Shown here: positions 48,449 through 58,289 of the stretch, piece after piece | Layout of the letters: the number at the start of each line of letters is the position of its first letter | How positions within the stretch are numbered: position 1 is the first letter of the stretch | Source: Amaranthus tricolor | Lineage: Eukaryota > Streptophyta > Magnoliopsida > Caryophyllales > Amaranthaceae | DNA: 64,000 nucleotides | Reading direction: 5' to 3' | Assembly (NCBI RefSeq): GCF_026212465.1 | Contig: NC_080053.1 | Span: 6,548,506-6,612,505, forward strand | The notes under the pieces: generated by a model | What the model saw: only the letters and a program-made list of their open reading frames with translations | What the model was told of the DNA's origin: nothing | Databases searched by the model: none | Made by a program: the position numbers and the translations under genes

Positions 48449-49129
48449 GCATTCCCCTTAAAGAAAAATAAAAATTGAAAGGGTTGATTCATCCACAAAA
48501 ATCGTGATTAAGAAATTAATCATTATAAGGTTTAGGTATGCAGTTATATAAAGTATATGCTATGGATGCTTTCTTGAATGCATGTTTAAATTAATCAGAC
48601 CAAAGCAGCATTTATTTGTTCAATGTGTTATAGTCCTTATATTAAAATTAAAAAAAATAAAAATAAATAAAAATAAAAATAAAAATAAAAAGGAAAAACA
48701 AGGACATTTTTATTTCTTATTTTTGATCTTATTTTCAAAAATCCTACCATCATTATGTTTCGAAAATTAGCTAGCACAAGTACTCATTAATTAAGATGGT
48801 CGACGTAAAATATTTAAAATAGTGGGAGTCGGATCATCACCAAGTAAACCGCTTCGAAAAATCATTACTAACCGCCTATTCTATGAACCTATCACTAACT
48901 CTTCAAAAAATTAAATCCCTTGAGTAACTCCCCCATAATCGTCCTTACACCCTTATAAAATAACTCCTCTCCCTTCCACTCACTCACGTCACACCACTCA
49001 ATCACACTAAATCCTCACATCAACTTCTACTCCCTAAACTACTCAATACCTATAATCACTTCCGAACCGTCAATTTAACTCACCATCATCAATACTTCTT
49101 CTTCCTCTCATTCTTTAAACCCACCATGA
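48449..49129. other. copia post-pol spacer
   Basis: Noncoding AT-rich sequence, including an (AAAAAT)n run at about 48648-48690, then a pyrimidine-rich leader before the second post-pol ORF. No gene seen. Confidence 0.5.
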
Positions 49130-50900
49130 AAAATCCCTAAACCAAAAACTCAATCAAGAAGTCGAGCAACAAGACACCTAAAACGACTGAACCAAAGCCA
49201 CTAAAAGTCATTAACCCATCACCCTTGATCACTACACCACCGTCATCTCCCTGAACAAAAACCATCCGATCCATCGAGTTCATCAACCATGCATGCCGGT
49301 TCTAAATGCCCTAACACAACCCGTAAAGGAGGAGGTTCACCATCCAGGCCTACAAAGAAAAGTAAGAATGTTGATCCCAACAATCCTAATGAAGTTGATA
49401 AAGAAATGTCCGTTGGTTTTGGCCTTGACAAGTATTGGTATGAGTCTACTCCTTTCCCCCAACTTCACGCCATTCTTAAAAATCAAAATTGAGAAGCTTT
49501 AATGTCTAATTTTTATTGCAATCCAATTTACCCTAACCTTATGCGTGAGTTCATTTTAAGTTTTTCTATTGAAAATGGGGTTTGTTCGAGTGTTGTCAAG
49601 AATATTAAAATTGAGTTTAATTGCATGATGTTAGGCGAATGGTTTGGGGTGCCTGCAATTGGTTTTGACACTTCTTATGTAGGTTCGACGAGTGTATTTT
49701 CTGGGATTAATGAAAAGACAGTGCTGAAATTTTTAGCGATTTATGAGAAAAAGGGTAGGATAAGTCACAATACACTGTCCCCCTTGCACAAACTGCTTTT
49801 CAAAATTGCCCAACGATTTATTTTACCACGCAACTCCAAGTGAAGTAAATCTAAGGGATGCCACACTAATTTATTGCTTGGCTAAACATATTAAAATTAA
49901 TTTCCCTTCAATTATGATTTCAAATCTGTTTAACTATATTGAGAAGAAGTACATGGAAGGGTATGGAGGTTTGTTGACTTGGATCTTTAGCAAGTTTGGA
50001 GTCCCATTAGAAGGACTGCATTTCCCCATGAGCTCTAATAACAAAATAGGTGCAAAATGTCTCACTAATTTGCACCTTAAATTATCTGATAAGGGGATCT
50101 GGAGGAAGCTTCCACTGACGATGAGGAGGAAGAGGGTTCTGATGAAGAAAAAGATCAAAAGAAAAAGAAAAGGAGGATCAAAAGGCTGATGAGGAGGACC
50201 AGGAGACTATTCCCACTGCCACTTATGAAGAGGCAGAAGTTGGTTCACAGGGGGGCACAAGAGGAAGTTCAAGAACGAGGGAAATAGAAGGAAGCATTGA
50301 GTGAGGGACAAGCCTCTATGGAAGAAGAGGGTGAGGAACTGGATGATAATGGTGATGATTCATCTAGTGATGAAGAAGTACAGATGCCGGTGAAGAAAAA
50401 GCCCATTGTGACACCAAGGAAAAGTAGTAGGCTTACTTCTAAGGGAAAACGTCCGGTAGTTAGTTTGGATGATGACTCTTCCTCACACACCACCCTGAAG
50501 CCTCAACCTACTGCACCTCCCTCACCAAAACCGGCCACACCACCTACCCATCACATACCATCACCTCCACCTTTACCTATTCCTTCCACACCTCCGGCCA
50601 CACCACCTACCTATCACATACCATCACCTCCACCTTTACCTATTCCTTCCACGCACTTCGCCAGGTCTTGGTTTTGCTGGCTTCTCTAATCCTTTTCCTC
50701 AGTTTCTGCAACTATTTTAGACCATGTTCTCAACAAACTCCAGGATCTTCAGTCCCAGTTCTATTCCTTTCAAGATGAAGTTCGTGTCACTTTTGCATCC
50801 ATCACTAATCAGCTCACTCAAATGGAGGCACATCTAGGTGCTAAGCTTGATACAGTGGAGGTGCAGACCGAATTTGTGGACGAAGAAGAACCTGCTGCCT
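49130..50900 (+). pseudogene. second post-pol plant transposon ORF of a SIRE-like copia element
   Basis: This is a counterpart of 38522-39902, in pieces. An ATG near 49125 is followed at once by a stop. The 49289-49490 stretch (RKGGGSPSRPTKKSKNVDPN) and 49502-49843 (NPIYPNLMREFILSF, IKIEFNCMMLGEWFGVP, ISHNTLSPLHKLLFKIAQRF) are in different frames. A further shift near 49815 leads to LRDATLIYCLAKHIKINFPSIM and GGLLTWIFSKFGVPLEG. The tail is acidic and then proline-rich, with a roughly 75-base duplicated unit encoding PPTYHIPSPPPLPIPST (50540-50655), and finishes near 50900 with a coiled segment. At least three frame breaks. Function is unknown. Confidence 0.55.
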
Positions 50901-50936
50901 GATCCATCTCATTATTATCTTTTTCTTGTGCTACTC

Positions 50937-51594
50937 TAGAGGTGATCAAACACCGGGCCGGGCCGAGAGGCAAAAATCTGCCCATTGATGCGGGCCGGGC
51001 CGGGCCGGGCCAAAGTGCGGGCCAAAAAGTTCTTGCCCAAACCCGTACTGTGCGGGCTTTGCGGGCTTGCAGACTTTTGCGGGCCTATGTTATATATTAT
51101 TTTTTTATTTTAAATTAATTTTAAGATAACCATGATTATTTCACTATAACTTAAAGCACTCATCCATAATGCTTTAAATTAAAAACTCTCATTTTTTTAT
51201 TTAATAATTTCTAATCAATCACCGTGATTTGTAAATAACCAAAAAAATAAAAATATAAAACTAAAATAAATAAAACCAAAAAAGACAAAGAAATTCACAA
51301 AACTACAAATACAATTGTTGCATATTATACATAATTTAAAACACAAATTAAAAATAATTGAAATAATCAAATACAATTGTTACATATTATACATAATATA
51401 AAACAAATTAAAATGCAAATCATGAACACACACTTTTTCGGGCCGGGCCGCGGGCCAAACACCAAATCCCAAACCCGTCCCAAAAAAAATCGGGCCACTT
51501 ATTTTCTACCCAAACCCGCCCATCGGGCCATATTTTGACACCCAAACCCTCACTTTTTCGGGCCGGCGGGCCGGGCCGCCTATGATCACCTCTA
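50937..51594. mobile_element. hAT-like element with GGGCC repeats, 8-bp target duplication
   Basis: Termini TAGAGGTGATCA and, on the - strand, TAGAGGTGATCA are perfect inverted repeats. TGCTACTC flanks both sides (50929-50936 and 51595-51602), an exact 8-bp duplication as made by hAT transposases. The arms are built from GGGCCGGGCC words and can pair with each other; the middle is AT-rich and noncoding. It is inserted just beyond the end of the post-pol ORF. Confidence 0.9.
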
Positions 51595-51602
51595 TGCTAC
51601 TC

Positions 51603-52223
51603 CATCAAACAAACAATTTTATTTGGTTTTTGATGTACCAAGATGGGTACACTATTGAAATTTGATACTTTTAAACTTTGCTGCTCTTATTACTATGGTC
51701 TGTGACGTTTAATCGTTGCATAATTTTGATTGCATCTCTTTGTACTTGCTTTATTTCACTGCTCCTTGCTTACTTAGCTATACATATATTGTTAGTGTTG
51801 TGGTTTGAATGCTCCTTCCTATTTGAATGATGTCAAAAGGGGGAATAATTGCACAAACTTAAGAGGTATGCTTGGTGTATGACATACTTCCTAAGGAAAG
51901 TAGTGTATGCTCTGATTGATTTGGTTTGGAATGCTTTGATTTAGGCTTAGTTTCATAGTTATCAGTTACTATTTTGTTTGCTCTACTCTTATTTGGTATC
52001 ACTAAGTATCTTGGTAACTTATGTTGATTTTATTTTTAGGATTATTTAAAAATATTATGCTTTTATTAGAGTAATCTGTTTTATCATATGTACTTGGTAA
52101 ATTCTACTGTAATGATCTAATTTGCTAAGTTATGTAGAGAAGCTTTAATCTCTAGCGTGCTCTATGACATTAGTTTTACTCTAAGTTTGTTTATAAGTTT
52201 GTCATCATCAAAAAGGGGGAACT
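51603..52223 (+). other. copia 3' region and polypurine tract
   Basis: Noncoding. TGATGTCAAAAGGGGGAATAATT (about 51828) is an internal polypurine-like motif, and CATCATCAAAAAGGGGGAACT at 52203-52223 directly precedes the LTR. Confidence 0.6.
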
Positions 52224-53319
52224 TGTTGACCCTTCTAGGTTTTGATGATGACTACACTTACTATAAACAAATGTATTTTAGAGATTGTGTCTAGGTCGAT
52301 ATCCGGTCTTGATAAAGATCGTTGATAGTGCCTAAGACTTGGTCCATGAAATGTGTATAAGTCAAATATATCCAAGGAAGTTAGATAAGGAAGATCGCTT
52401 AGGATGTCAATTGTAGATAGGAGGTCTACTATTCCCAAGTTTGATGATCTAACGATACTTATTGATGGAGACAATGTTCTGTTCCCAAGACTGAAGTCTA
52501 GAAGAATTAACGTCAGCTGAAAATTCTGTAGAATGTATTTTTTTGATTTGTAGTTGATGTATTGGTTAAAATTAATTTGTTGCATCATTAATTTAATAAG
52601 TTAGTAGGAAAAATATTTTTATAACTATCTTAAAAATAACCGTATATTTTCTAAAAGTGGAGAAAACTTCTCCTTATTTTTCTCCACATAAATAGGCGTG
52701 CAATATGGGTTAATTAAGAAAAAACTACCTTGCCTAATTTTAGAAAAGTAATCGTGGCTATTTTACTTGTTATTGAAGTTCCACTTACTTCTCTTTAATC
52801 TTAGGAATAAGGATGTAGTGGATAATTATTTCTTTTACTAGCTACGTGAGATCCTATATAAAAGGAGTCATTTTTCTTTAACCGATTTTTTTAAAGATGT
52901 GTGTCCATACGTGAGATCAAAAAATGAACAAGAAATATTTTTGCTCTAAAAATTGCCAATTAACTTAAAATATTTTCTTGTGCAACTCATTAATTTTATC
53001 ATTAGGAATTTGGCCTTTGTAAAGTTTTTTTAGAGAATTATTTTAACTAGACTTGGGGAGGTTTAGGAGAGAAGAGAGAAGCTTCGTGTGAAGCAAGAGA
53101 ATGAGAAAGAGAAAGAGAAGGAGAAAGAGAAAGAGAAATTAATTTTAGTTTTGTTTATTTGTTTTATGTAATTGTACTAATTACCTGAAACATAATAGAG
53201 AATTTTGAAATTCCGAGGGGTCGTGGTTTTTCCTTCTATTTAGGTCTAGAAGATTTCCACGTAAAATTGTGTTGTGTCTTTCTTGTTTTTCGCATCAAAT
53301 TAAAGTTTTAATTCCACAA
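52224..53319 (+). repeat. copia (SIRE-like) 3' LTR (3' limit approximate)
   Basis: Starts TGTTGACCCTTCTAGGTTTTGATGATGAC directly after AAAAAGGGGGAACT, a typical SIRE-type boundary. It contains a TATA-like CCTATATAAAAGG at 52853-52865, a (GAGAAA)n run at 53100-53140 and a TTATGTAATTGTACTAATTACC poly-A-type region near 53165. The right end, near TTTAATTCCACA, is inferred. Confidence 0.7.
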
Positions 53320-53539
53320 TCTTGCTTTGAAAGGGATATGGGACCCAGTCAACTAAGTATCCAATAAGTCTTACTTCAAAGGGACAAGATCTAAATGGTA
53401 TGTCGTCTAGTGGGTCTTGATCCTTTGGGATAGAACTTAGATAATGAAGTACCTAGACAATGGAGCACCTAGATTATAATGTACTCAGACAGTTGAATCT
53501 TAGGATCGACATGGTCGCGATAAAATGCAGACCCACGAA
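53320..53539 (+). other. probable gypsy 3' internal sequence, left of the hAT-like insertion
   Basis: No gene seen. With 54467-54512 it forms one stretch that was split by the 53540-54466 element. The right part ends in CTGGGGGGCAATTTA, a polypurine-like tract before the gypsy LTR at 54513. Confidence 0.4.
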
Positions 53540-54466
53540 TAGGGATGTCAATGGGTACTGGACGCGACCCGGATCCGTGGATCCGTATCCGTTTTCACGG
53601 ATCTGGGTCCTAAAAATATAGACCCATCGGATCCGGGTCGGATCCGGGTCCTTTTAAATTTCACGGGTCCGGATCCGGATCTGAGAAAAATACCCGGACC
53701 CGGACCCGCGGATCTGAAGGACCCGTTTTTTTTTTTTAAATTTTTTTTTTATATTTGCCTAACTGTAACCTAGCTATTAGCTGCCCTCTCGACCTCTCCC
53801 ATTCCCATTTCCCAGTTGCCATCCATCAACGCTGAAAAGTGAAAACCCAATTCCCAAACTCCCATCTCCCGACTCCCGAGTTGCTCGCAGTCTCCCAACG
53901 GCCGATTCCCTCGCTCCCAGTCCCCTTCTGGCCTTCTCCCTCCGACCCTCCCTCGCTCCCAGTCCCCTTCTCCCTCCGACCCTCCCTCGCTCCCAGTCTT
54001 CTTCTCCCTCCGACCCTCCCTCGCTCCCAGACTCCCTCCCTCTGCCTCAAGACCTCGACAGTCGACAGTCGACAGTCGACAGTCGACTTCTCCCAGTAAC
54101 CAGTAGCGCCATTCATCACCTTCAACAGTCGACTCGTCCACTAGAGGTAATGAACCCTAATTTTTTTTATTTTTTTTTCTACAATACTTTTGATTTGTGT
54201 TGAATTGTTGAGTAGTTTTTAATATTAGTCTATAATTATTCGCTTTATTGCAATCTAAACACATTTTTTAAAAAAAAAATAAAATAAAACTGGACCCGTT
54301 TTGGACCCGAATCCGGTACTGAATCCGCAGTACCCACGGATCCGGATCTGGGTCTTGTAAAATTGGACCCGCGGATCCGGGTCCGGATCTGGATCCTGCT
54401 CTTGAAAACGGATCCGGATCCGGGTCCACCTGGACCCGGTCCGGATCCGACCCGTTGCCATCCCTA
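53540..54466. mobile_element. hAT-like element with CGGATCC repeats, 8-bp target duplication
   Basis: Ends TAGGGATGTCAATGGGT and, on the - strand, TAGGGATGGCAACGGGT. CCCACGAA flanks both sides (53532-53539 and 54467-54474), an exact 8-bp duplication. The arms consist of CGGATCCGGGTCC-type words that pair with each other. The centre is unusual: a C-rich tract with a roughly 29-base unit (CCGACCCTCCCTCGCTCCCA) repeated at 53940-54030, and the heptamer CAGTCGA repeated four times at 54057-54085. The open frames across it come from the repeat and are not called. Confidence 0.9.
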
Positions 54467-54512
54467 CCCACGAACGTTGTTCAATGATTCAAAGATCTGG
54501 GGGGCAATTTAT

Positions 54513-54910
54513 ATGTGTCTGGATTAGGGTTCTAGGACCTAGATTTTGGTTCTTCACGATCAGCTAAGAGATCTTCCTAAAATCTATTGGACAAAACATT
54601 AAGTGAAGAGCTGTAGAAGAATAGTGCCACTACATTACTTTGTCTACCCTAGAGATAATATTGATAAGTACTTTAGTTGACGGACATAAAGTTTTCGCTA
54701 AAATAGGTAAAAGTCATTCTTTGTATTTAATGTTCATTTGTATAGCCAATGAGAACCTGCCGCGCACAAAGATGTAGCTGTCTTTATACGAAATGTCAAG
54801 GAAAACCACATAGAAAACATTAATAGTAGCATTCTAAGGTCAAAAAGGGACATTTCATATCACCATGAGGGTTTCTGAGCTCAAAGTAAGTGTTGAGGTA
54901 TAAATACTCT
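54513..54910 (+). repeat. truncated Ty3/gypsy LTR
   Basis: Starts TGTGTCTGGATTAGGG after a CTGGGGGGCAATTTA tract and matches the LTR at 24234 in the same orientation through AGGGTTTCTGAGCTC and the TATA-like GGTATAAATACTC. It then stops and runs directly into the 3' flank of XTH copy 2. Confidence 0.7.
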
Positions 54911-55146
54911 CTATTCATCCCCTACAAAAGAGTTTGTGTTTGCTATTAACTGTCAAATTTTGCAAAAGTTAGAAGCTTAGAAGAGAATTATAATTGACAG
55001 TAGAAGCATCACTGAAATTATGTTATTCATTAAATTTACTTACGATATTACATCAGATCATTTGGAAGAATGAATTAAAGAATAAAGAATTTGATTCAAT
55101 CTAAATTTAATACAGTAATACTATCTGATAGCAAAATTGTTGTGCT

Positions 55147-56007
55147 TTAAGAAGTGGGTGCGCATTCTGTAGGAAGACCTTGAGGGAACCTCTGAATATC
55201 TGCACAATAATTATAAATCATGTAATTCTTTTGCACCCATTTCATCCTTTCCATACTTGTTGTATCCAAATCTTGGTTTAACCAACTCGAACTCGTCGAA
55301 GGAGTGGAAACCGACCCACATGAAGATGACCCAGCAGCCCAAATACAAGCATCTGCATTGAACTTTCTATAAGAAGCAGTGAATGGGGCTTGTGTCCAAT
55401 CAGTCTTAACCCGCCCACCTTGAGTAGCCCAATCGTCAGCATTCCATAGACTAGAGTAAATCCTCATGGGTTGGCTCTTAGGAAATGAGACTCCCTGTGA
55501 TTCCATGTTCTTGAATTCTCTAATTGGAATTCCATCCACAGAGAAAACAATCCTTTGAGGATTCCAAAGAATGGAGTAAGTATGGAAATCCTTTGTTGGG
55601 TCGAACCATAAGTGAAATTGTTGCTCGCGGTTGCCTTTCCCTTGGGCAAACACATTGGTGTGAAGAGTGTAAGGTTGGCTACTAACATTCCCGAGGAACT
55701 CGAAATCAATCTCGTCGTGGGTGGGACCTTGGGATGAAAGATAATAAGCGGTGACAGTACCAGCAGAGTTGCCAGGGACGAGTTTAAGCTGCATATCGAT
55801 TTTACCAAAGAGATACTCGTTCTTGGACTGGAAGCCAGAGCCAGAAGCTTTGTCGAGGGAGAGGGTGAGATCATCCCCATTGTTGAGGATGTTGGCACGA
55901 CCATCTCCCCAAGTAATGGCAAAGTCATTGTAGAAATTGGCTGAACAAGTAGTGGCTATGAATAAAAGAGATGCTAACAAAATAGAGTAGTAATAGGAAG
56001 CAGCCAT
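55147..56007 (-). CDS. XTH: xyloglucan endotransglucosylase/hydrolase, copy 2, intronless
   Basis: 286 residues, same layout as the copy at 22393: signal peptide to about residue 23, [10 protein letters not shown] at 97-106 with both catalytic glutamates, NVS sequon at 107, and C-terminal XET domain with its cysteines. It differs from copy 1 by single residues at about eight places (for example YYYSIL for YYYRIL, NDFAIT for NDFTIT, NVSSQP for NVSGQP, IWAAGS for [16 protein letters not shown] for [10 protein letters not shown]). None touches the active site. The TATA box and leader are conserved, so it is likely expressed. It acts in the cell wall on xyloglucan. A truncated gypsy LTR abuts its 3' flank, a possible influence on its 3' end that the other copy lacks. 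Confidence 0.95.
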   Translation of the reverse strand: MAASYYYSILLASLLFIATTCSANFYNDFAITWGDGRANILNNGDDLTLSLDKASGSGFQSKNEYLFGKIDMQLKLVPGNSAGTVTAYYLSSQGPTHDEIDFEFLGNVSSQPYTLHTNVFAQGKGNREQQFHLWFDPTKDFHTYSILWNPQRIVFSVDGIPIREFKNMESQGVSFPKSQPMRIYSSLWNADDWATQGGRVKTDWTQAPFTASYRKFNADACIWAAGSSSCGSVSTPSTSSSWLNQDLDTTSMERMKWVQKNYMIYNYCADIQRFPQGLPTECAPTS

Positions 56008-56097
56008 ACTTAGCTTGTGATGTGCTTTGGATTATGTTTATTTTTTTTTTACTTCTTGGTATTGGTTTGATGAATTGACGATTGACGAGGGAAGGGA

Positions 56098-56105
56098 TTT
56101 ATATA
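56098..56105 (-). promoter_or_regulatory. TATA box of XTH copy 2
   Basis: On the - strand TATATAAA in CTCCTTATATAAATCC, about 91 bases before the ATG, matching the position and context of the box at 22298-22305. Confidence 0.75.
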
Positions 56106-56285
56106 AGGAGTTTAAGTAAGCTAGGAAGGTTCATGGTTCTTCAGCAGCATAATGAATAATCTAGAAAGATAGTTGTAGAAAGTGAGTGGGGAGTGAGCTG
56201 TGGTATGTGGATTAAGTAAAGGTAGCTGAACAGAAGGGTAAAGAAGAGCTGTTGAATAGCTGGAGTGTGTAAGTTTATGAAAAAG

Positions 56286-56854
56286 TGAGTGAGAGTCAAA
56301 AAAAGATGAATCTAAAAATGTATTTAAAATTGGTGTAATTAATTAATAACGCGGATTTAGGAAGCACCCATCCATTCTCATATGGTGTGCGTGTGCCGTA
56401 GCCCGTATGTCTGTTTGATTGGTTCAATACTTCAATGCTTGTCCTCTGTCGGTTCCTTACAAATTGAAACAATGGAATTTGGTATGATCATTTTAAAATA
56501 TTCATTTTGGACCAATTCTTCTAATACCAATTGATTTTAGGATGGATTGGAATCTCATCGGTTTGTATGCCGTCAAACTCTCCTCTTGTATGAATCTTTG
56601 TTGTGTACAACTCCAATAATAAATTGGAAAATTCCGTAAAATAATACAATCTTTCACAAATTTGCTAACAATAATATTAATTTTTGATTAATTATGAATA
56701 ATATCAACTTAGGGGTTTTTTTTAGAATGATACCAATTTTATTTTATTAACTAATTTACCAAATATTTTTGTCGTATAATCTTCAATAGTTTGATTTTTA
56801 ACATGTTAGGTATATTTTTAACTTGTATAGTTACGTCTCTTTATCTTTCTCGAG
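56286..56854. other. intergenic, no gene seen
   Basis: Unique-looking AT-rich sequence upstream of XTH copy 2. No repeat or coding region was recognised. Confidence 0.5.
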
Positions 56855-56975
56855 CCGGAGGACTCCTTTGGCCGCACTCTTCTTTATGGGTATGAGTTGC
56901 CGTCATCCTTCCCTCCCTAGACCCTGTCCATAATTTTTCAATGAGCAGGATACACTGAATAAGATGATGATGATA
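56855..56975 (+). mobile_element. LINE 3' end fragment
   Basis: GGACTCCTTTGGCCGCACTCTTCTTTATGGGTATGAGTTGCCG, then CCTGTCCATAATTTTTCAATGAGCAGGATACACTG and a GATGATGATGAT tail. It matches 15760-15890 and ends in the short GAT repeat typical of plant L1 3' ends. No coding sequence is attached. Confidence 0.6.
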
Positions 56976-57143
56976 CTTCGTCATAATAAATTTTAAGTTT
57001 TGCTGGTAATACTATTTTAGTACTTTTATTTTTTATATTTTTTGTTTTATTTATATATTGCCAACTATTTTTAGTTTGCCATAATAAATTTATCTTAGTA
57101 TTTACCCCCTTCAATTTAACTTATTAATTCCATTTATTTTTTA

Positions 57144-57694
57144 GGAAAATTGGCTGAAATTAATCCCAACTATCACCCGTTGACCAAAATTAATCCCCAC
57201 TATCGATTATTTTTTAATAATCCCAACTATTATCTTAATTTGTTCAAAACATCCTCCCTCCCTGCAAACCGGCAACAGCAGGTAAAATAGGTGGGATTTT
57301 TTTCCTTTTTTTTTACTTTAAAATAACCCATCTCCTTCATCTATTAATCCCCAACTTCTTCTTCCTCAGTAATCCCCATTAATCTAGCAATTCCAATGAT
57401 GAATAACTCGAATACAAAATTCACGAGAGGATGTAGATAAGCTGCAAAAACCCGACTCTAGAAGGACTGATCTCATCTGAAGCACTGAAACTCGAAATGT
57501 TCCGGAACACACTTATGCGATCAACGAAAAATGACTATGGAGCAGCGAACAACTGACGAAACCCATATCGCCAAATCCTGAGAGGGGGGAATATTTTGAA
57601 CAAATTAAGATAATAGTTGGGATTATTAAAATATAATCAATAGTGGGGATTAATTTGACGGGTGATAGTTGAGATTAGTTTCAGCCAATTTTTC
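57144..57694. mobile_element. Mutator-type MITE with 9-bp target duplication
   Basis: Terminal inverted repeats of about 100 bases: GGAAAATTGGCTGAAATTAA on the left and GAAAAATTGGCTGAAACTAA on the - strand at the right, continuing through ATCCCAACTATTATCTTAAT on both arms. TATTTTTTA flanks both sides (57135-57143 and 57695-57703). The 9-bp duplication and long TIRs indicate a MULE. The middle has no gene. Confidence 0.85.
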
Positions 57695-57703
57695 TATTTT
57701 TTA

Positions 57704-58289
57704 TCGCTAAGAATAGAGATATTAAGAGTTAAAATACTAGCTTTGGCAAGTGTGTGAAAAACTAAACGGAACTAACGGATTGAATAGGATATGGAGTAGT
57801 ATTTTAGTTTGTCAATAACAAATTGGTTCATATTTCATTTGTTAATTATAAAAACCAACAAACGGAAGAATAACATAACTGGATCTAGTTAGATTAAGTT
57901 CTTCAAAGTTAAAGAAACTCAATAAATCAACAAGATAATAAACAATTAACAATCAGCAACATTATTCTTAACAAGAAAAAACTTAATCATAATCACAATG
58001 GAACAGATCAGAAGCATGAGGTAAATAAAATGTGTTCTTCAAATCCAAACTACAAGCTACAAAACTTTTAATTAACTTACAGCAAGATGAAATACTAAAC
58101 TAGTTCATATGATGTAAATCAACCAACAAAACAAAAGTAAAAAACCGAAAAAAAACAAGGTAAACTCACTGCCGCATATGGTACAGTTTGACTATCACCT
58201 CAATTTTTTGTTTGATATCAATGGACTAACTAACTAATGATGCTACTTTTAATAAAACAAAAGGAACTAACAATTTTATCATCACCGTC
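57704..58289. other. 3' flank of the PP2C gene
   Basis: AT-rich. The part nearest 58289 is presumably the 3' UTR of the phosphatase transcribed from the - strand. No other gene seen. Confidence 0.5.

Larger units (their letters stand above)
54905..56285 (-). repeat. XTH duplication, arm 2
   Basis: Inverted counterpart of 22095-23562, covering the XTH coding region with both flanks. The 3' side shares TTTTGCTATCAGATAG and the GTAGGGGATGAATAGAGAG end; the 5' side shares the TATA box and the AGCTCACTCCCCACTC block. The edges are approximate. Confidence 0.85.

Noticed and set aside
53770..54141. Open frames of 123 and 99 residues on the - strand and 86 on the +
   Set aside because: All span the C-rich tandem core of a hAT-like element and consist of repeated Gly/Arg/Glu or Pro/Ser phrases.
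54255..54471. Asp/Pro/Arg-rich frames on the - strand
   Set aside because: Artefact of the CGGATCC words in the element arm.
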